In this document: in pieces, positions 6,498 to 8,025 of the stretch
Position numbering within the stretch: the stretch's first letter is position 1
Layout of the letters: each line of letters opens with the position of its first letter
NCBI GenBank assembly: GCA_964511435.1
Contig: CAZEFH010000020.1
Span: forward strand, 1-8,025
Length of the DNA: 8,025 nt
Source of the DNA: JBGSPL01 sp964511435
Lineage (GTDB): Bacteria > Patescibacteriota > CPR2 > UBA1875 > CAIMLA01
Reading direction: 5' to 3'
Position numbers and translations under genes: made by a program
The notes under the pieces: model-generated
The model's database searches: none
What the model saw: the letters and a program-made list of their open reading frames with translations, nothing else
Told to the model about the DNA's origin: nothing

Positions 6498-6857
6498 CTA
6501 CTTTTCACTCCAATCAATCATTGTGCCACCACGACTCGCACGTACTTTATCAAAACCACCTGGATAACGTTCTGACAGTTTTGCTATATTCTCATCTAAT
6601 ATATCTTGCAGATTCCAATCAAAGTAGTTGCATATCATCGCGAGGTACCACATCGTATCACCGAGATTCTCCCGAATCCCGTCCTTTTGGTCATTCTCAT
6701 GGGCGAAAGTTTTCTTAATACAACTGGCTACATCCCCCGCCTCACCAGATATCCCCAGTCCCCAAGTCATAATCTCTTCGGTTTTGTTATCAAAATGTTT
6801 TGCCGTGAGCTGACAGAATCGTTGATATTCTTCTGGAGTGACCTTAGTTTTTGCCAT
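6498..6857 (-). CDS. MazG-like nucleotide pyrophosphohydrolase, 119 aa
   Basis: This is a member of the all-alpha NTP pyrophosphatase superfamily. Such enzymes use Mg2+ to cut (d)NTPs to the monophosphate and pyrophosphate, typically cleaning non-canonical nucleotides. The metal-site helices are visible: GISGEAGDVASCIKK (35-49; Glu39, Asp42) and ENLGDTMWYLA (63-73; Glu63, Asp67), followed by the family tail KLSERYPGGF (93-102). The single-domain length is normal for the short MazG-like group and is half of E. coli MazG. The position usually Glu in G-E-x-G-E is Asp42 here, a mild change that keeps the charge. The ATG at 6857 has AGGAG five bases upstream. The gene begins inside the last 14 bases of trmD in another frame, so the two are likely translationally coupled. 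Its substrate cannot be read from sequence. Confidence 0.9.
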   Translation of the reverse strand: MAKTKVTPEEYQRFCQLTAKHFDNKTEEIMTWGLGISGEAGDVASCIKKTFAHENDQKDGIRENLGDTMWYLAMICNYFDWNLQDILDENIAKLSERYPGGFDKVRASRGGTMIDWSEK

Positions 6858-7515
6858 TTTTGCTCCTGTTTTCACTTTGCCCCTTACGCCATTTATCAAT
6901 TTCACCGTGATTACCAGATTTCAGCACCCCTGGTACAGAGAGCCCGTTCCAAACTTCTGGCCTAGTATAGTGCGGATACTCAACTCTACCCTCTTCGGAA
7001 TGTGACTCGTCCTGGTGAGACTCTTCACTACCAAGAACATTCGGTAGTAGACGAGAAATACCATCAATAAGTGTCATTGCCGGGAGTTCACCGCCGGTAA
7101 GCACAAAGTCTCCGATAGAAATTTCCTCGTCTGCTAGACTACGAATTCTTTCGTCAAAGCCTTCATAGTGACCACAAATTATAATGTAGTCTCCCTTATA
7201 ATTTGCCATTTGGCGTAGCCTTGGCTGTTTCAGCCGATCGCCTTGAGGTGTCATTAGAATAATTTTAGACTTTCTGCTTCCAACTTTTGATTTTGCGGTA
7301 TCAATTGCTTCTGCCATTACATCGACACGGAGAACCATCCCCGCACCTCCTCCATATGGGGTATCGTCCACCTGTTTACGCGGACCAATCCCAAATTCAC
7401 GAAGATTAATCGTCTCAAACTCTATGACACCTTTTTCACGTGCACGACCAAGGATACTTGAGCCAAGGACTCCTTCAAACATACTAGGGAATAATGTAAT
7501 TACTATAAATTTCAT
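6844..7515 (-). CDS. trmD: TrmD, tRNA (guanine-37-N1)-methyltransferase, 223 aa
   Basis: TrmD transfers methyl from S-adenosylmethionine to N1 of G37 beside the anticodon, which prevents +1 frameshifting. It is a trefoil-knot (SPOUT) homodimer. Visible: N-terminal FIVITLFPSMF, PYGGGAGM (53-60), knot segment CGHYEGFDERI (114-124), SIGDFVLTGGELPAMTLID (133-151), the linker with EYPHYTRPE (179-187) and VPGVLKSGNHGEIDKWR (194-210). Glu179 replaces the Asp of E. coli LLDCPHYTRP, as in Bacillus. The C-terminus stops soon after the SGNH-W-R motif, so this 223-residue form lacks most of the distal tail of the 255-aa E. coli protein. ATG at 7515 is chosen from the family N-terminus and a GAGG five bases upstream; a GTG at 7563 would add sixteen unconserved residues. 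It lies 76 bases after the KH gene, with no rimM between. Confidence 0.97.
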   Translation of the reverse strand: MKFIVITLFPSMFEGVLGSSILGRAREKGVIEFETINLREFGIGPRKQVDDTPYGGGAGMVLRVDVMAEAIDTAKSKVGSRKSKIILMTPQGDRLKQPRLRQMANYKGDYIIICGHYEGFDERIRSLADEEISIGDFVLTGGELPAMTLIDGISRLLPNVLGSEESHQDESHSEEGRVEYPHYTRPEVWNGLSVPGVLKSGNHGEIDKWRKGQSENRSKNGKN

Positions 7516-7524
7516 ATCTACCTC

Positions 7525-7533
7525 ATTATAACA
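7525..7533 (-). promoter_or_regulatory. Extended -10 promoter candidate for trmD
   Basis: The minus strand reads TGTTATAAT: a TG-n extension plus a perfect TATAAT (7525-7530). No -35 match is seen. Transcription would start near 7518, only about three bases before the trmD ATG, making a leaderless message that omits the GAGG site at 7521-7524. It overlaps the T-tract of the preceding terminator-like hairpin. Confidence 0.4.
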
Positions 7534-7563
7534 AAAGTGAAACCGAAAGTGTTGCGGTTCCAC
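7528..7563 (-). terminator. Terminator-like hairpin between khpA and trmD
   Basis: On the minus strand GTGGAACCG (7563-7555) pairs with CGGTTTCAC (7545-7537), nine pairs including one G-U, around a nine-base loop. It is followed by TTTTGTTAT. The interrupted T-tract suggests a partial terminator or attenuator after the KH gene rather than a full stop. Confidence 0.5.
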
Positions 7564-7591
7564 TTTATGATAATTATTGATTGATTACTGA

Positions 7592-7957
7592 TTAAATGTC
7601 GAGGTCAGCCATTAAGTCGTCATCTTCTTCGACTTCAGCAACCTTTTTCTCTTCTTTCGGCTCTTCGTGGTCTTCGTGGTGACGTTCTTCTCGTGGCTCT
7701 CCACCTTCTGGCTCTACAATCTTGAGGTTGATACGTGAATCACTCTTTGCACCTAGAACACGGAGCAAGGTACGAATCGCCTTGGCAGTCTTACCCTCTT
7801 TGCCGATGATAACACCCATGTCTTCACGATCAACCGTGAGCTCAATCAGAACTCCTAGTTCATCAATTTTGCGAGTAGTGACGACGGCCTCAGGCTTAGT
7901 CACAAGCTTACCGACAACATATTCTACGAATTCCTGATCTGCTTCTTTCGCTGTCAT
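7592..7957 (-). CDS. khpA: KhpA-like KH-domain RNA-binding protein with acidic tail, 121 aa
   Basis: This is a small single-KH RNA-binding protein of the type encoded beside trmD/rpsP in many bacteria (KhpA, often the partner of KhpB). Residues 8-82 match the family: DQEFVEYVVGKLV, then the KH GxxG loop in GVIIGKEGKTAKAIRTLL (48-65; Gly52-Lys-Glu-Gly55), ending INLKIVEPEG. The usual protein stops near here at about 75-80 residues. This one continues with a low-complexity tail (82-121) in which 19 of 40 residues are Asp or Glu, ending DDDLMADLDI; it is probably disordered. The tail contains a tandem 9-base repeat (7662-7679) coding part of its His/Glu stretch. ATG at 7957 follows GGGAG at five bases. 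The gene has its own promoter, immediately downstream of a terminator. Confidence 0.93.
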   Translation of the reverse strand: MTAKEADQEFVEYVVGKLVTKPEAVVTTRKIDELGVLIELTVDREDMGVIIGKEGKTAKAIRTLLRVLGAKSDSRINLKIVEPEGGEPREERHHEDHEEPKEEKKVAEVEEDDDLMADLDI

Positions 7958-7983
7958 TTTTACTCCCTCTTACTTATGGCTTC

Positions 7984-8012
7984 ATTATAAGTGATAAAAA
8001 AACCTGGCGCAA
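7984..8012 (-). promoter_or_regulatory. Promoter for khpA, embedded in the preceding terminator
   Basis: A perfect TATAAT (7984-7989, minus strand) lies 17 bases after TTGCGC (8007-8012), which keeps only the TTG of the -35 consensus and is formed by the terminator loop and one stem base. The start would be near 7977, giving a leader of about 20 bases with the GGGAG site. The -10 is strong and the -35 weak. Confidence 0.55.
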
Positions 8013-8023
8013 CCAGGTTTTTT
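7997..8023. terminator. Intrinsic terminator, probably bidirectional
   Basis: AAAAAACCTGG (7997-8007) pairs perfectly with CCAGGTTTTTT (8013-8023) around a five-base loop. On the minus strand the hairpin is followed by a run of seven T, ending a transcript that enters from beyond the window's right edge. The symmetric A/T flanks would also stop plus-strand transcription. Confidence 0.85.
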
Positions 8024-8025
8024 AT

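Noticed and set aside
6498..6857. MazG-like gene as part of a MazEF-type toxin-antitoxin or defence module
   Set aside because: No MazE/MazF or other effector is adjacent; neighbours are trmD and a ferredoxin, which suits a housekeeping role.
7516..7563. Longer TrmD starting at GTG 7563
   Set aside because: The extra residues are not TrmD-like, and the GAGG-ATG at 7515 matches the family start. The region forms a hairpin instead.
415..7937. Open frames on the plus strand opposite uvrA, uvrB, trmD and khpA
   Set aside because: They are antisense to strongly conserved genes, have no recognisable domains, and use codons imposed by the real genes.

Overview
All nine protein genes in this window lie on the minus strand, so the biological order runs from high to low coordinates. 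Reading that way: a KH-domain RNA-binding protein (khpA-like), trmD, a MazG-like nucleotide pyrophosphohydrolase, a small [4Fe-4S] ferredoxin, two unrecognised single-span membrane-anchored proteins, uvrB, uvrA, and a 56-residue unknown protein at the left edge. Genes are tightly packed. The longest gap is 88 bases, so no stretch of 300 bases lacks a gene. Several open frames on the plus strand are antisense shadows with no recognisable product.

The standard code fits (TAA, TAG and TGA all act as stops) and Shine-Dalgarno sites are clear. Compact packing, a KH-trmD pair without rimM, an acidic-tailed KH protein, a small ferredoxin and anchored proteins of 'F-x-Y-P-x-x-W' type together suggest a reduced-genome bacterium, plausibly Patescibacteria (CPR). 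That placement is inference; nothing here fixes the phylum.

The right end (7516-8025) holds two hairpin/T-tract elements. Each runs directly into a TATAATG -10 box, one ahead of khpA and one ahead of trmD. The block 5316-7515 is compact: trmD overlaps the MazG-like gene by 14 bases, and the ferredoxin stop sits one base before a TTG start whose Shine-Dalgarno lies inside the ferredoxin 3' end. The left half is the uvrB-uvrA excision-repair pair, with a good sigma-70-type promoter between the two genes and a complex leader (extended -10, hairpin, decayed palindromic repeat) ahead of uvrB. The last gene ends inside a perfect 13-bp inverted repeat.

Functionally the window joins tRNA/translation housekeeping (KH protein, TrmD), nucleotide-pool cleaning (MazG-like), electron transfer (ferredoxin) and nucleotide excision repair (UvrA, UvrB). 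I see no convincing novel multi-gene system, no mobile element, no CRISPR array and no RNA gene. The points worth checking are mainly regulatory architecture and lineage-specific protein changes (UvrB insertion, KH acidic tail).
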